DNA from: Aurantiacibacter rhizosphaerae
GTDB lineage: Bacteria > Pseudomonadota > Alphaproteobacteria > Sphingomonadales > Sphingomonadaceae
NCBI RefSeq assembly: GCF_009807005.1
Contig: NZ_WUBR01000004.1
Location: 124,001 to 188,000, forward strand
DNA length: 64,000 nt
Direction: 5' to 3'
The position numbers and the translations under genes are program-made. The stretch's first letter is position 1. Each line of letters opens with the position of its first letter. Below the pieces are notes generated by a model. That model saw only the letters and a program-made list of their open reading frames with translations, did not search any database and was not told the origin of the DNA. Of this stretch, positions 25,331 to 35,032 are shown one piece after another.

Positions 25331-26971
25331 TTAGCGCTCCAGCGCCTCTGCAATCAGTTGGCGGGTATTCTTGACGCCATAGAGGGCGATGAAGCTGCCC
25401 ATGCGCGGCCCTTGCGATGATCCCAGCAGCGTCTCGTACTGCGCGCGGAACCAGTCACGAAGATTGTCAAACCCGTGCGCTTCGTTCTTGCCGATTTCAT
25501 AGACGATGGTCTGCAAATCCTCGGCCGCGGCATCCTCCGGCTGATCGGCCAGCCGGGCATCCAGTTCACGCAAGGCGGCGGCTTCATTTTCAGAAGGCGC
25601 ACGCTTTTTGAGCGTCGGGGCCACGAAATCGCGGTTATACGCCAGCGCCTTGTCAACGAGGCGATAGAGGTCAGGATGATCTTCCGGATCGGTATCGTCC
25701 ATGTAATTGCCAAGGTAGGACCACACCTGCTCATGCGTCGCCGTGGCACCCAGCACGCTGACGAGGTTGAGTAGTAGGCCATAGGTGACCGGCAGGCTGT
25801 CGCCCGATCCCGCGGGCGGCTGAGAGCCGCTGGCGTCCTTTACTCGCAGCAGGTTCCAGGCGGGGTTGCCCAGCTGCTTGTCTATCGGCTGATCTGTAAT
25901 GCGTTCGCGGAATTGCCAGTAATCGTCCACGGCGCGCGGGATCACGTCGACATGCAATTGCTTGGCGCTCTTGGGATTGGGGAAGATGTAGAAGCCGAGG
26001 CTCTCCTCGCTGCCATAGGTCAGCCATTCCTCGATCGTCAGGCCGTTGCCCTTGGACTTGGAAATCTTCTCTCCATTGGCATCCAGGAACAGCTCGTAAA
26101 TCAGCCCCTCTGGCTTACGACCGCCCAGCACCTTGGCAATCTTGCCCGATTGCACGCCAGTGTCGGTCAGATCCTTGCCGTACATCTCGTAATCAACGCC
26201 CAGCGCGACCCAGCGCATGGCGAAATCCACCTTCCACTGCAGCTTGGCCATGCCGCCCAGCGCGCTTTGCTCCGTCACGGTTCCGTCAGTGTCGGTAAAG
26301 CGAACGATGCCAGCGTCCTCATCCACAACCTCTACAGGCACCTGCAACACGTGCCCGGTCTTGGGAGAGATCGGCATGATAGGGGAATATGTCGCCGCAC
26401 GTTCCGCACGCAACGTAGGCACCATGATATCGAGAATGGCCTGATTGTTGCGCAGCACACCGCGCAGGGCATCGTCAAAAGCGCCGGAGTTGTAGCGGTC
26501 CGAAGCCGCGATGAATTCATATTCAAAACCGAAGCGATCGAGAAATTCGCGCAGCATCGCGTTGTTGTGCGCGGCAAAGCTCTCGTACTTTTCGAAAGGA
26601 TCGGGGATACGGCTCAATGGCTTGTGCAGATGCTCTTCCAGCAGCGCCTTGTTGGGCACGTTGTCGGGCACTTTGCGCAGGCCGTCCATATCATCGCTGA
26701 AGGCGACAAGCCGCGTTGGCGCAGGCGTTCCGTCATCACTGGCGGCCACGATCTCATACGCCTTGCGAACCAGCGTGGTGCGCAACACTTCCTGAAAGGT
26801 GCCGATGTGCGGCAGGCCCGAGGGGCCATAACCGGTTTCGAAAAGAACAGGCTCGGGCGTTCCGTCTTTTGCGGTCTTGCCGTCGCGATAACGTTTGGCC
26901 AGGCGCTGCGCCTCCTGAAAAGGCCATGACTTGGAATTGCGAGCGGCTTCGATGAGATCGGTGCTGAACAT
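25331..26971 (-). CDS. lysS: Class I lysyl-tRNA synthetase
   Basis: Charges tRNA-Lys with lysine. The 546-residue enzyme is the archaeal-type class I form, not the class II form used by most bacteria. The HIGH motif is GYGPSGLPHIGTF near residue 45-60, and the KMSKS motif is EKISKSKGNGLT. No class II motifs are seen. Class I LysRS is known in alphaproteobacteria and spirochaetes, so this fits the lineage. The start at 26971 is preferred; the open frame at 27010 adds 13 residues without support. It is divergent from mscS. Confidence 0.95.
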   Translation of the reverse strand: MFSTDLIEAARNSKSWPFQEAQRLAKRYRDGKTAKDGTPEPVLFETGYGPSGLPHIGTFQEVLRTTLVRKAYEIVAASDDGTPAPTRLVAFSDDMDGLRKVPDNVPNKALLEEHLHKPLSRIPDPFEKYESFAAHNNAMLREFLDRFGFEYEFIAASDRYNSGAFDDALRGVLRNNQAILDIMVPTLRAERAATYSPIMPISPKTGHVLQVPVEVVDEDAGIVRFTDTDGTVTEQSALGGMAKLQWKVDFAMRWVALGVDYEMYGKDLTDTGVQSGKIAKVLGGRKPEGLIYELFLDANGEKISKSKGNGLTIEEWLTYGSEESLGFYIFPNPKSAKQLHVDVIPRAVDDYWQFRERITDQPIDKQLGNPAWNLLRVKDASGSQPPAGSGDSLPVTYGLLLNLVSVLGATATHEQVWSYLGNYMDDTDPEDHPDLYRLVDKALAYNRDFVAPTLKKRAPSENEAAALRELDARLADQPEDAAAEDLQTIVYEIGKNEAHGFDNLRDWFRAQYETLLGSSQGPRMGSFIALYGVKNTRQLIAEALER

Positions 26972-27090
26972 AGTGCGTCGGGCTTTTGCGGATCGCGCGC
27001 CATTGTGCAAGCGCGGAACGCGTGCTGGAACCGCAGGCAGACACGCTGCGTTGCGATATCATAAGCTAACCACGACTTCCGGGGGACATC

Positions 27091-27990
27091 TTGGACTACA
27101 TCTCTATCCTGCAACAGCAGGTCACTTCCATGTGGACCGGCTTTATCGCCATTCTGCCAAACCTGGCCATCGCGGTTTTCGTGCTGATCCTGACGTGGAT
27201 CGCCGCAAAATTCGCTGTGCGCATCGCCGACAAGATTACCGGCAAATCCAGCATGCGCGAGGATTTGCGGCAGTTGGTCGAAACGATCGTCCGCCTGTTT
27301 ATCTGGCTGGTGGGCATCATGCTGGCGCTGATCGTGGCGATCCCCGGCTTTACGCCAACGGGCATGATAGCGGGCCTTGGCGTGGGCGCGCTGGCCATCG
27401 GCTTTGCCTTCCAGGACATTTTCGAGAATTTCCTGGCCGGCATCCTGATCATGCTGCGCGAAAAGATGCGCATTGGTGACCTGATCGAAGTTGAAGGCGT
27501 GCTGGGCAAAGTGGAAAAAATCACCTTGCGCGAAACCTATATTCGCCAGCTCTCCAACGAGCTGACCATCATGCCCAACTCCATGCTGTTCAAGAACGCT
27601 GTAAAAATCCTGACAGACGATACCGTGCGTCGCAACGAAGTCGTTGTTGGCGTTTCTTACGACACCGATCTTGAAGTGGCGCAAAAGGCTATCGAGGAAG
27701 CGATGGAAACTGTTGACGCTGTGGTGAAGGATCGCCCCGTCATCGTTTACGCGCAGGAATTTGGCGGCAGCTCGATCGATTTCCTTGTGCAGTGGTATGC
27801 ACAATCGGCCGCGCGCGATCTTCGCCAGACCAAGAGCGAGGCGATCAAGGCGATCAAGAAGAGTCTCGACGCTGCGGGTATCGACATCCCCTTCCCCATC
27901 CAGACCAATTACTTTCCTGAACCGCTGCGTATCGAGCAGATCACTGCGGACAGTTCTTCGGCAAATAATACGGAAAAGCCTGCGGACTAA
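27091..27990 (+). CDS. Small-conductance mechanosensitive channel (MscS family)
   Basis: A 299-residue inner-membrane channel that opens under membrane tension to release solutes on hypo-osmotic shock. Three membrane helices occupy about residues 15-40, 65-92 and 95-125. The third is the pore helix, with the Gly/Ala pattern GMIAGLGVGALAIGFAFQDIFENFLAG that is diagnostic for MscS. The beta domain follows (GDLIEVEGVLGKVEKITLRET) and the C-terminal alpha/beta part ends PFPIQTNYF. The start codon is TTG, supported by GGGGGA four bases upstream. Confidence 0.94.
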   Translation: MDYISILQQQVTSMWTGFIAILPNLAIAVFVLILTWIAAKFAVRIADKITGKSSMREDLRQLVETIVRLFIWLVGIMLALIVAIPGFTPTGMIAGLGVGALAIGFAFQDIFENFLAGILIMLREKMRIGDLIEVEGVLGKVEKITLRETYIRQLSNELTIMPNSMLFKNAVKILTDDTVRRNEVVVGVSYDTDLEVAQKAIEEAMETVDAVVKDRPVIVYAQEFGGSSIDFLVQWYAQSAARDLRQTKSEAIKAIKKSLDAAGIDIPFPIQTNYFPEPLRIEQITADSSSANNTEKPAD

Positions 27991-28158
27991 GTCAACGAAA
28001 GCGATTGGCGCGGCGCGCGCGCTGTGGCATCCTGCCTGAAAGAACAGCAGGGAGAGGGGCTGCGGCGGCGCGTTTTCGCGTGCGCATTGTCCTTGAAAAA
28101 TTAGCAAGGGCGATGATCGTGTCATCTTCTCTCCCGACTGACGGACAGGAGATCTGAT

Positions 28159-29664
28159 ATGCGCTTTCTCGTGACTACAAGCTTTGCCGCCCTCGCCCTT
28201 GCGGCCTGCACCACCGCGCCAGAAGACGGCGCGCCGGGTGAAGTAACAAGCGCCCCGTCATTCTCCGCCGCCGATTGCACGGGCGTAACCATGGAAGGCA
28301 CCGCCTTCGATGCGACATGGATGCCAGCCGCCGATGGCTTACCAGCCTTTTGCGAGGTGACCGGCACGCTGCACCCGGTGGAAGGATCGAACATCGGCGT
28401 GGTTTACCGCCTGCCCGAAAACTGGGACGGCACCGTCCTGGGTATTGGTGGCGGGGCATGGCTTGGCAACACAACGCTGATGGCCGCACGCGATGGACTG
28501 CTGAAAGGCTTTGCCACGATGCAAACCAATGGCGGCCACACCAGCACCAATCCATGGGGCAATGAATGGGTGATAAACCCGGTGCAGGCAGAGGATTTCA
28601 GCCATCGCGCCATCCACACCATGACCGACACCGGTAAACGCGTGGCCGCAGCCTTTTACAACCGCGCGCACGATACGGCCATTTACTCCGGCTGTTCCAC
28701 GGGCGGGCGCATGGGATTGATGGAAGCGCAGCGATATCCGGCTGATTATGACGCGGTTATCGTGGGCGCGCCCGTCTACACATTGCAGGTGCAAACCAGC
28801 GCCGTGCTGCGCAACCACACCTTCGCCCAGCCGCAATCCGCCTTCACCGTCCCGGAATTGCAGATGGTGCAGGATGCCGCAGTCGCCGCCTGTGATGCGC
28901 AGGACGGGTTGGAGGACGGCCTGATCAACAACCCGCGCGCCTGCACATGGCAGCCGCGCACCTTGCAATGCGCTCCCGGGACAAGCGACGGCTGCCTCAG
29001 CCCGCAGCAGGTCGACGCGTTGCAGACCCTTTATGATGGCAAACGCGCATCCGATGGCAGCTGGGCCATGCACCCGATGAGTCGCGGCGGAGAGGCATCA
29101 TGGGGCTTCTTCAACCGCGCCGATGGCAGCGGCCAGAACGCAGATCCCACCCGCGGCGGCGGCCTGATGGGCCTGCAGCCCGTGATCTTCGGCGCAAGCG
29201 CGGTGGACTGGGAGAATTTCTCCGACGCCAATTATCTGACCGTGCGCAATTCCGATTTTGCGGAAATATATGAGGCTGACGAGGCAGACCTCTCAACCTT
29301 TTTTGAACGCGGAGGCAGGCTGATGCTGTGGCATGGAGAAAGCGATGCAGGCCCCAGCCCCGTCCTTTCGACCGATTATGCGCGACAAGTGAATGCGCAA
29401 AATCCGGAGGCCGCATCGCAGTTCAGCTATTACACCGTGCCCGGAATGGGCCATTGCGCAGGTGGCCCCGGCGCCGATCAGATCGATTATCTGGGCGCGA
29501 TGCAGCAGTGGCTGGAAACCGGCCAAGCTCCTGATCGGCTGATCGGACGCAAGGCGGATAGCGATCTTGTACGCCCTCACTGTGCCTGGCCCGGCGTTGC
29601 CCGATATGATGGTGCAGGCGATCCCAACGAACCGGCGAACTGGAGCTGCGTGCCCCGCAATTAG
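28159..29664 (+). CDS. Tannase/feruloyl esterase family lipoprotein
   Basis: A 501-residue exported esterase of the tannase family, which cleaves galloyl, feruloyl or related ester bonds of plant phenolics. The N-terminus is a lipoprotein signal with lipobox LALAAC (Cys17). The nucleophile motif is SGCSTGGR, the Asp lies in LWHGESDAGP, and the late GMGHCAGG carries the catalytic His. The Cys next to Ser and the Cys after His form the CS-D-HC disulfide arrangement known for this family. Substrate is unknown. Its stop overlaps the stop of the convergent Pro-rich gene by three bases. Confidence 0.9.
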   Translation: MRFLVTTSFAALALAACTTAPEDGAPGEVTSAPSFSAADCTGVTMEGTAFDATWMPAADGLPAFCEVTGTLHPVEGSNIGVVYRLPENWDGTVLGIGGGAWLGNTTLMAARDGLLKGFATMQTNGGHTSTNPWGNEWVINPVQAEDFSHRAIHTMTDTGKRVAAAFYNRAHDTAIYSGCSTGGRMGLMEAQRYPADYDAVIVGAPVYTLQVQTSAVLRNHTFAQPQSAFTVPELQMVQDAAVAACDAQDGLEDGLINNPRACTWQPRTLQCAPGTSDGCLSPQQVDALQTLYDGKRASDGSWAMHPMSRGGEASWGFFNRADGSGQNADPTRGGGLMGLQPVIFGASAVDWENFSDANYLTVRNSDFAEIYEADEADLSTFFERGGRLMLWHGESDAGPSPVLSTDYARQVNAQNPEAASQFSYYTVPGMGHCAGGPGADQIDYLGAMQQWLETGQAPDRLIGRKADSDLVRPHCAWPGVARYDGAGDPNEPANWSCVPRN

Positions 29665-30659
29665 TCGAGGCGTTTTCTCATCGAAGACAGCGAGGTGACG
29701 ATCCGCCCATCGGCTGCCACGCCGCGGCGCGGTGCCTGTGCCTCTGTTTGCGTCTGCGCGGTCTGTTGCGGAGGATTTGCAGTGGCCGCAGCATATTGAA
29801 CCGGACGACGGGTATTGATCGTGCTGGTGACAAACCCGCCCGGGTTTGCCGCTGGCGCAGGTCGGCTAGCTGTCACTACGCCTGCCGGTGTCTGCGGGCG
29901 GACTGGCGGAGGCGGCGCTTCCTTGATGGCAGGTTCTCGCGCGGCCTCTGGCGGCTTCTCCTCCATCCGATAGGGCTCGATCTTCTCCACGGTGAAACTC
30001 TCACCTTCGCGAAGGCGCAGCCACCAGAAAGCAAATGCGCACAGCGCAACCACCAGCAGCGCGCCTAGCAGCCAGCCGAGGAAGCCCCAGCCTGACGAGC
30101 TTGCCGTGTCTTCGCTCGTCACTGGAACATCAGGTGCGATGGAGGGCGGCGTGGACGCTGTGGCTTGATCCGGCACGGCGGCACTTTGTGGCGGCGCAAT
30201 GGGCTCAGCTGCTGGAGTTTCAGGTTCTGCCGCTTGCGTGGTCTGGGTGGGCTGCGGCGAAGGTGCAGCGCGCTGTTGCGGCGCTATGGTTGCCGTGGGG
30301 CGCGGCTGAGGGGACGCGCTTTGTCGAGGTGCTGGCGTATTGCGGACTGTCGGCGTTGCTGACTGCGGGGCCTGCTGCACCGGCGTCGCCGTTGGTGTTG
30401 GCGTCGGGGTCGCGCTTTGCTGCGGTAGCGGCTGCACCATTGGTTCGAACCGATTGCCCGGATTTGCTTGCGAGCCGGGAGGTAGGGTAAAATCGTCCGG
30501 AATGGCCTGCGAACGATCGACCGTGCGCGGTTGAGCGGTGGGCGCAGCTGCGCCGGTGTCGCCAGCGTTCTGTGCTGACACGGCAGCGGGATACAGCAAT
30601 AGCAGCGACGCCGCTAAAAACGCAGATTTCGGTATTGTGGCCATGGCGCCGATGGCCAT
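29661..30659 (-). CDS. Pro/Gln/Thr-rich single-pass membrane protein, unknown
   Basis: A 332-residue protein without a recognised domain. Residues 1-28 are a signal peptide (LAASLLLLYPAAVSAQ). A long low-complexity region follows (about 35-175), rich in Pro, Ala, Thr and Gln with TPTPTPTA-type runs. One membrane helix lies at about 185-210 (GWGFLGWLLGALLVVALCAFAFWW). The cytoplasmic part is Pro-rich and ends in TSLSSMRKRLD. Such layouts suit envelope-spanning scaffolds. The start at 30659 has AAGG five bases upstream; ATGs at 30698 and 30644 are alternatives. The gene is divergent from the helicase gene. Confidence 0.7.
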   Translation of the reverse strand: MAIGAMATIPKSAFLAASLLLLYPAAVSAQNAGDTGAAAPTAQPRTVDRSQAIPDDFTLPPGSQANPGNRFEPMVQPLPQQSATPTPTPTATPVQQAPQSATPTVRNTPAPRQSASPQPRPTATIAPQQRAAPSPQPTQTTQAAEPETPAAEPIAPPQSAAVPDQATASTPPSIAPDVPVTSEDTASSSGWGFLGWLLGALLVVALCAFAFWWLRLREGESFTVEKIEPYRMEEKPPEAAREPAIKEAPPPPVRPQTPAGVVTASRPAPAANPGGFVTSTINTRRPVQYAAATANPPQQTAQTQTEAQAPRRGVAADGRIVTSLSSMRKRLD

Positions 30660-30914
30660 AGGCACCTTGGGTCTTTCGCGCCAATGAATGAATGGCATCA
30701 ACCACCATATTTCACGACCACTCTGCCACCGGGCACGATGATCCGCGCCAGAATTGCGATATTTTGAACTCGGATGCGCGGGCACAGGTCGCTGTGCCGG
30801 TGGAAGAAGGCTCGCGTTTTCCAAGCCTCAAATGCTTCCCTCAACGCCGTCATCCACGGCTTCGTGGTCAATCCTGCGTTTACATTTCGTTCTCACCGGA
30901 GATAGTGGGAAATA

Positions 30915-33662
30915 ATGGCCGAACCCGCCCTTCCCGCCGAAGACGTGCCGCTGCCCGCATTGCACGCCAGCCATGCTGGCAGCTGGCTATGTGGCAGCGA
31001 GGGCGCCGTGCGCGGCAGTTCCAAGGGAGAGGCGGTGATGGCGGCCGCCGATACGCCGCATCTCATCCTCAACGCCCCGCTGATCGCCACGCGGCTGGGC
31101 TACCCTGATCTTTCCGGGCTGGATTTGCTGGAGCTTTTCGCATTCGTCCATCCGGCAGTTTTCTGCGTGCCAACGCCAAAGGGGCTGGCGCACGCGCTCG
31201 GCCTGCCGGAGCCTGAGGACGGCGCGCAGGTCCCCAGGCTGCTGCGACAGGCGGCGGGCGTCCTGCTCGCCACGTGTGAGCGAGAGGACTGGGCCGCGCG
31301 CGAAGGGGCGTGGAGCGTGCTGCAATCGCTCGCGCGGTTACGCTGGCCATGGGCGCAAGTCCTCAGCCCGCATATCGCCAAGCCGGAACGGGCCGAGAAA
31401 TGGCTCTTCTCGCGCCTGCCCGAATGGGATGAAAGCGCAGAGCGGCCCCAGCCCGCGCAAGTGGCGCTGGACGAAGTTGCCATTCAGGGCCAGCTGGAGC
31501 GGTTGACCGGCGAAGGCTCCGAAAAGCGCGAGGGGCAGCGCGCCTATTCCCGCGATGTGGGCAATATCTTTGCGCCTAGAGAGCGGCGCGACAAGCCGCA
31601 TGTGCTGCTGGCGCAGGCGGGCACCGGCATCGGCAAGACGCTGGGCTACCTCGCCCCTGCATCTCTGTGGGCGGAGGCATCGGGCGGCACGGTATGGGTG
31701 TCCACCTATACAAAAAACCTGCAACGCCAGTTGCGCAGCGAGGCAGCCCGCGCATGGCCCGATCGCCGCGCCGATGGCACGCGCCCCGTGGTGGTGCGCA
31801 AGGGGCGGGAAAATTACCTGTGCCTGCTGAACCTGGAAGACGCGCTGCAGGGCGGGTTTGGCGGGCGTGCCGCGATCCTGGCGCAGTTGGTGGCCCGCTG
31901 GGCAGCATATTCCCAGGATGGGGACATGATCGGCGGCGATCTGCCTGGCTGGCTTGGCACGCTGTTCCGCCAGCGCGCCATCCGATCGCTGACAGACCAG
32001 CGCGGCGAATGCATTTATGCCGGCTGCCCACACTATCGCAAATGCTTCATCGAGCGCGCCGCACGGGCCAGCGCGCAGGCCGATCTCGTCATAGCAAATC
32101 ACGCGCTGGTGATGGTGAATGCCGCGCGCGGGCGTGACCATGCGCAGCGCCCTACCCGCATCGTGTTCGACGAAGGGCACCACGTTTTCGACGCTGCCGA
32201 TTCCACCTTTGCTGCCGCGCTGACCGGGCAGGAAGCCATCGAGCTAAAGCGCTGGATCCTGGGCCCGGAACGCGGATCGAAAGGGCGCCGCCGCGGCCTT
32301 GCTGCGCGCCTTGCCGATGTCGCCAGCTATGATGAGGCTGGCGGAGAGGCGATTACCGCTGCCTGCGATGCAGCGCAGGCCCTGCCCGGCGAAGGCTGGC
32401 TGGGCCGGCTGGCTGAAAACGCGCCATCGGGAGAGATCGAGGCGCTGCTCGCTGCCGTGCGCGCGATCACATATGCCCGCGATGAAAGCGGTGCGGTGGA
32501 TGCCGGATATGGCATAGAGACAGAAGCCGCCGGGTTGACCGGCGATTTCGTGGAGCGAGCGCAGGCGGCAGCGCAGGCGCTGGCCGAAATCCGCAGCCCC
32601 CTGATCAAGCTTGGCGTCCGGCTGGAGGCCATGCTGGAAGATGCGCCGGACTGGCTGGATGCGCAGGGCCGCGCGCGGATAGAAGGCGCGCGTTTCTCCC
32701 TCACATGGCGCATAGATACACTCGCCGCATGGGAGTCTCTCCTGGGGAGACTGGGCGGACCGGCGGACCCTGAATTCGTCGATTGGCTGAATGTGGAACG
32801 CAATGATACGCGCGAGTTCGATATCGGCCTGCATCGCCGTTTCGTCGATCCGATGAAGCCGTTTGCGCGCACTGTGCTGGAGCCTGCGCACGGTGTCATG
32901 CTGACCAGCGCCACGCTGACAGACCGGAACGAGGACGGCCCCGACTGGCCCAGCGCCATCGCCAAATCAGGCGCGCCGCATATTGAGGTGCAGCCGCGTC
33001 TGACCGATGCCACCAGCCCCTTCGACTATGCCAGCCGCGCAGAAGTTCTGATCGTGACCGATGTGAAAAAGGGCGATCTCGCCGGGCTGGCAGGCGCCTA
33101 TGCCCGCATCATAGAGGCAAGCAAGGGCGGCGTGCTGGGCCTGTTCACCGCAATTCGCCGCCTGCGCGCCGTGCACGGGCGCATCGCAGACAGGCTTGCC
33201 CGCGAAGGCCTCCCGCTGTTCGCGCAGCATGTTGATCCCATCGATACCGGCACATTGGTGGATATCTTCCGCGACGATCCGCACGCCAGCCTGCTGGGAA
33301 CGGACGCATTGCGCGATGGTGTGGACGTGCCCGGACATTCCTTGCGCTGCGTTGTGATGGAACAGGTGCCGTGGCCAAAACCCAGCATCCTGCACCGTGC
33401 CCGCCGCGCCGCCGGGGGCGGAAGTGCCTATGATGACAAGATCATCCGCGGGCGTCTGGCACAGGCATTCGGTCGTCTGATTCGCAGCCGCGATGATCGC
33501 GGTCATTTCATCGTCCTGTCGCCAGCCTTTCCTTCCCGCCTGCTAACGGCCTTCCCGCCGGGCGTGCCAGTTACCCGCTTGACGCTGGACGAGGCTTTAC
33601 AACGCGTCGCCGCAGGTGTTTCGTGTGATGACACCAAATTCGAAGAGGACGCGCGCACGTGA
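30915..33662 (+). CDS. DinG/XPD-type Fe-S DNA helicase
   Basis: A 915-residue superfamily 2 helicase of the Rad3/XPD group, expected to unwind DNA 5'-3'. Residues 1-220 are an N-terminal extension of unknown role. Walker A is AGTGIGKT at 235-242. Four cysteines for a 4Fe-4S cluster are C302 (NYLCLL), C365, C370 and C376 (ECIYAGCPHYRKCF). Walker B is DEGH at 418-421. Later motifs include MLTSATLTDR, GTDALRDGVDVPG and the VI box QAFGRLIRS. It lacks the exonuclease domain found in some DinG proteins. It is translationally coupled to sixA. Confidence 0.92.
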   Translation: MAEPALPAEDVPLPALHASHAGSWLCGSEGAVRGSSKGEAVMAAADTPHLILNAPLIATRLGYPDLSGLDLLELFAFVHPAVFCVPTPKGLAHALGLPEPEDGAQVPRLLRQAAGVLLATCEREDWAAREGAWSVLQSLARLRWPWAQVLSPHIAKPERAEKWLFSRLPEWDESAERPQPAQVALDEVAIQGQLERLTGEGSEKREGQRAYSRDVGNIFAPRERRDKPHVLLAQAGTGIGKTLGYLAPASLWAEASGGTVWVSTYTKNLQRQLRSEAARAWPDRRADGTRPVVVRKGRENYLCLLNLEDALQGGFGGRAAILAQLVARWAAYSQDGDMIGGDLPGWLGTLFRQRAIRSLTDQRGECIYAGCPHYRKCFIERAARASAQADLVIANHALVMVNAARGRDHAQRPTRIVFDEGHHVFDAADSTFAAALTGQEAIELKRWILGPERGSKGRRRGLAARLADVASYDEAGGEAITAACDAAQALPGEGWLGRLAENAPSGEIEALLAAVRAITYARDESGAVDAGYGIETEAAGLTGDFVERAQAAAQALAEIRSPLIKLGVRLEAMLEDAPDWLDAQGRARIEGARFSLTWRIDTLAAWESLLGRLGGPADPEFVDWLNVERNDTREFDIGLHRRFVDPMKPFARTVLEPAHGVMLTSATLTDRNEDGPDWPSAIAKSGAPHIEVQPRLTDATSPFDYASRAEVLIVTDVKKGDLAGLAGAYARIIEASKGGVLGLFTAIRRLRAVHGRIADRLAREGLPLFAQHVDPIDTGTLVDIFRDDPHASLLGTDALRDGVDVPGHSLRCVVMEQVPWPKPSILHRARRAAGGGSAYDDKIIRGRLAQAFGRLIRSRDDRGHFIVLSPAFPSRLLTAFPPGVPVTRLTLDEALQRVAAGVSCDDTKFEEDART

Positions 33663-34192
33663 AACGCCTTGGCTTGATGCGCCATGCAAAGTCAGACTGG
33701 GACGACATGAGCCTTCGCGATTTCGATCGCGGCTTGAATGCGCGTGGTCGCAAGGGCGCTGAACTGATGGGCGCACATATCCGGCAGCAGGGCGGCACGT
33801 GGGATCTGGTGCTCGCCAGCTCTGCCGAAAGAGTGAAGCTGACGCTGGAAGCGAGCGGGCTGGATATCCCGGTCCGGTTCGAGGATAGCGCTTATCTTGC
33901 CGACAGCCAGACGCTGAGCCAGTTGCTATCCGCCTGTGACGACGATGCCGGTGCCATATTGCTGATGGGGCACAATCCCGGCCTGCAGGAACTTGCGCTG
34001 GATCTGGTCGCGCCCGATAACGAGAATGACCTTTTCGAAGAGATCATGAAGAAATATCCGACGGCAGCCTTCGCCATGCTGGAACTGGATATCGACAAAT
34101 GGGCCGATTTGGCGAACGGCTGCGGCAAGCTGGTGCATTTTGCACGGCCCCGCGATCTGGACCCTGAATTGGGACCAGTGCATATCGGCTAA
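33659..34192 (+). CDS. sixA: SixA-type phosphohistidine phosphatase
   Basis: A 177-residue member of the histidine phosphatase superfamily. The signature reads RHAKSDWDD (RHA instead of the more common RHG, as in SixA), followed by RDFDRGLNARG and the second histidine in LMGHNPGLQ. SixA removes phosphate from phosphohistidine in phosphotransfer proteins; the target here is unknown. The start codon is GTG and overlaps the helicase stop by four bases, so the two genes are translationally coupled. Convergent with the merR-type gene. Confidence 0.88.
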   Translation: MKRLGLMRHAKSDWDDMSLRDFDRGLNARGRKGAELMGAHIRQQGGTWDLVLASSAERVKLTLEASGLDIPVRFEDSAYLADSQTLSQLLSACDDDAGAILLMGHNPGLQELALDLVAPDNENDLFEEIMKKYPTAAFAMLELDIDKWADLANGCGKLVHFARPRDLDPELGPVHIG

Positions 34193-34231
34193 ACGCGCCG
34201 ACAGCAGACATTTGCGTTTTATTCTGGTTGT

Positions 34232-34612
34232 TTAGTCGTCCATCGCGCTGGCCAAGCCATCGCGGATCGTCTTCAGCCGGTCCACGACTTCAGGTCGATT
34301 AGTGGTCGCATCATGGCTGTTGGGCATGGCTTCCTTTGCGGGCGCCTCCGCATCGGTCACGCCTTCGCGCAAAGCCTTGTTTGCACCTTTCAGCGTATAG
34401 CCCTGCTGGTTGACCAGCCGATCAATCGTTTCGACGAGCGTGATATCCGCAGCGCGATAAAGCCGGCGTCCACCGCTGCGTTTCAACGGCTGCAACATCG
34501 GGAACTGCTGCTCCCAATACCGCAGAACGTGGGGCTTTATGCCAAACGCTGCCGAAACCTCGCCGATGGTGCGCATCGCATCGGGCGCCTTGCCGTCATC
34601 GAAACGCGCCAT
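34232..34612 (-). CDS. MerR-family transcriptional regulator
   Basis: A 126-residue regulator. The winged helix of MerR proteins is seen as MRTIGEVSAAFGIKPHVLRYWEQQF, with SGGRRLYRAADITLVETIDRLV as wing and start of the dimer helix. No effector cysteines are seen, so a metal response is unlikely. It is the last gene of the rpmF-plsX-fabH-ihfA run, 17 bases after ihfA; this pairing of ihfA with a MerR gene is usual in alphaproteobacteria. Confidence 0.92.
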   Translation of the reverse strand: MARFDDGKAPDAMRTIGEVSAAFGIKPHVLRYWEQQFPMLQPLKRSGGRRLYRAADITLVETIDRLVNQQGYTLKGANKALREGVTDAEAPAKEAMPNSHDATTNRPEVVDRLKTIRDGLASAMDD

Positions 34613-34629
34613 TTAGATCAGAGTCCCGA

Positions 34630-34938
34630 TCATGAGCCCTGGGCGATACGCTCTTTAAGCTTCTGGCTGGCGCGGAACGTCATCACGCGGCGCGGCGTGA
34701 TGGGCACTTCAACGCCGGTCTTCGGATTACGTCCGATACGCTCTTTCTTGTCGCGCAGAACGAAGCTTCCGAAGCCGGAGATCTTCACATTCTCGCCATC
34801 GGACATTGCATCACACATCTTGGCAAGAATCGCTTCGACGAGATCAAGGCTTTCGGCGCGCGAAAACCCCATCTTGTGATTGATGGTCTCAGCCAGGTCT
34901 GCACGCGTTAACGTACCTACGGATCGCATTACATTCAT
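34630..34938 (-). CDS. ihfA: Integration host factor subunit alpha
   Basis: A 102-residue DNA-bending protein that pairs with IHF beta. The fold is seen as [17 protein letters not shown], the [16 protein letters not shown] strand region, and the DNA-arm tip [17 protein letters not shown], whose proline intercalates in the minor groove. The start could be at MNVMRSV or three residues later. It lies 94 bases after fabH, a gap long enough for its own promoter. Confidence 0.96.
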   Translation of the reverse strand: MNVMRSVGTLTRADLAETINHKMGFSRAESLDLVEAILAKMCDAMSDGENVKISGFGSFVLRDKKERIGRNPKTGVEVPITPRRVMTFRASQKLKERIAQGS

Positions 34939-35032
34939 GCGTTCCCTCTCCTATAATACTGACGACCCGAAACTTTTATGTAGGAAAACCAGTCATTGCG
35001 CAAGGCGGCGCGCAAATTCTCCGGGAAAAATC

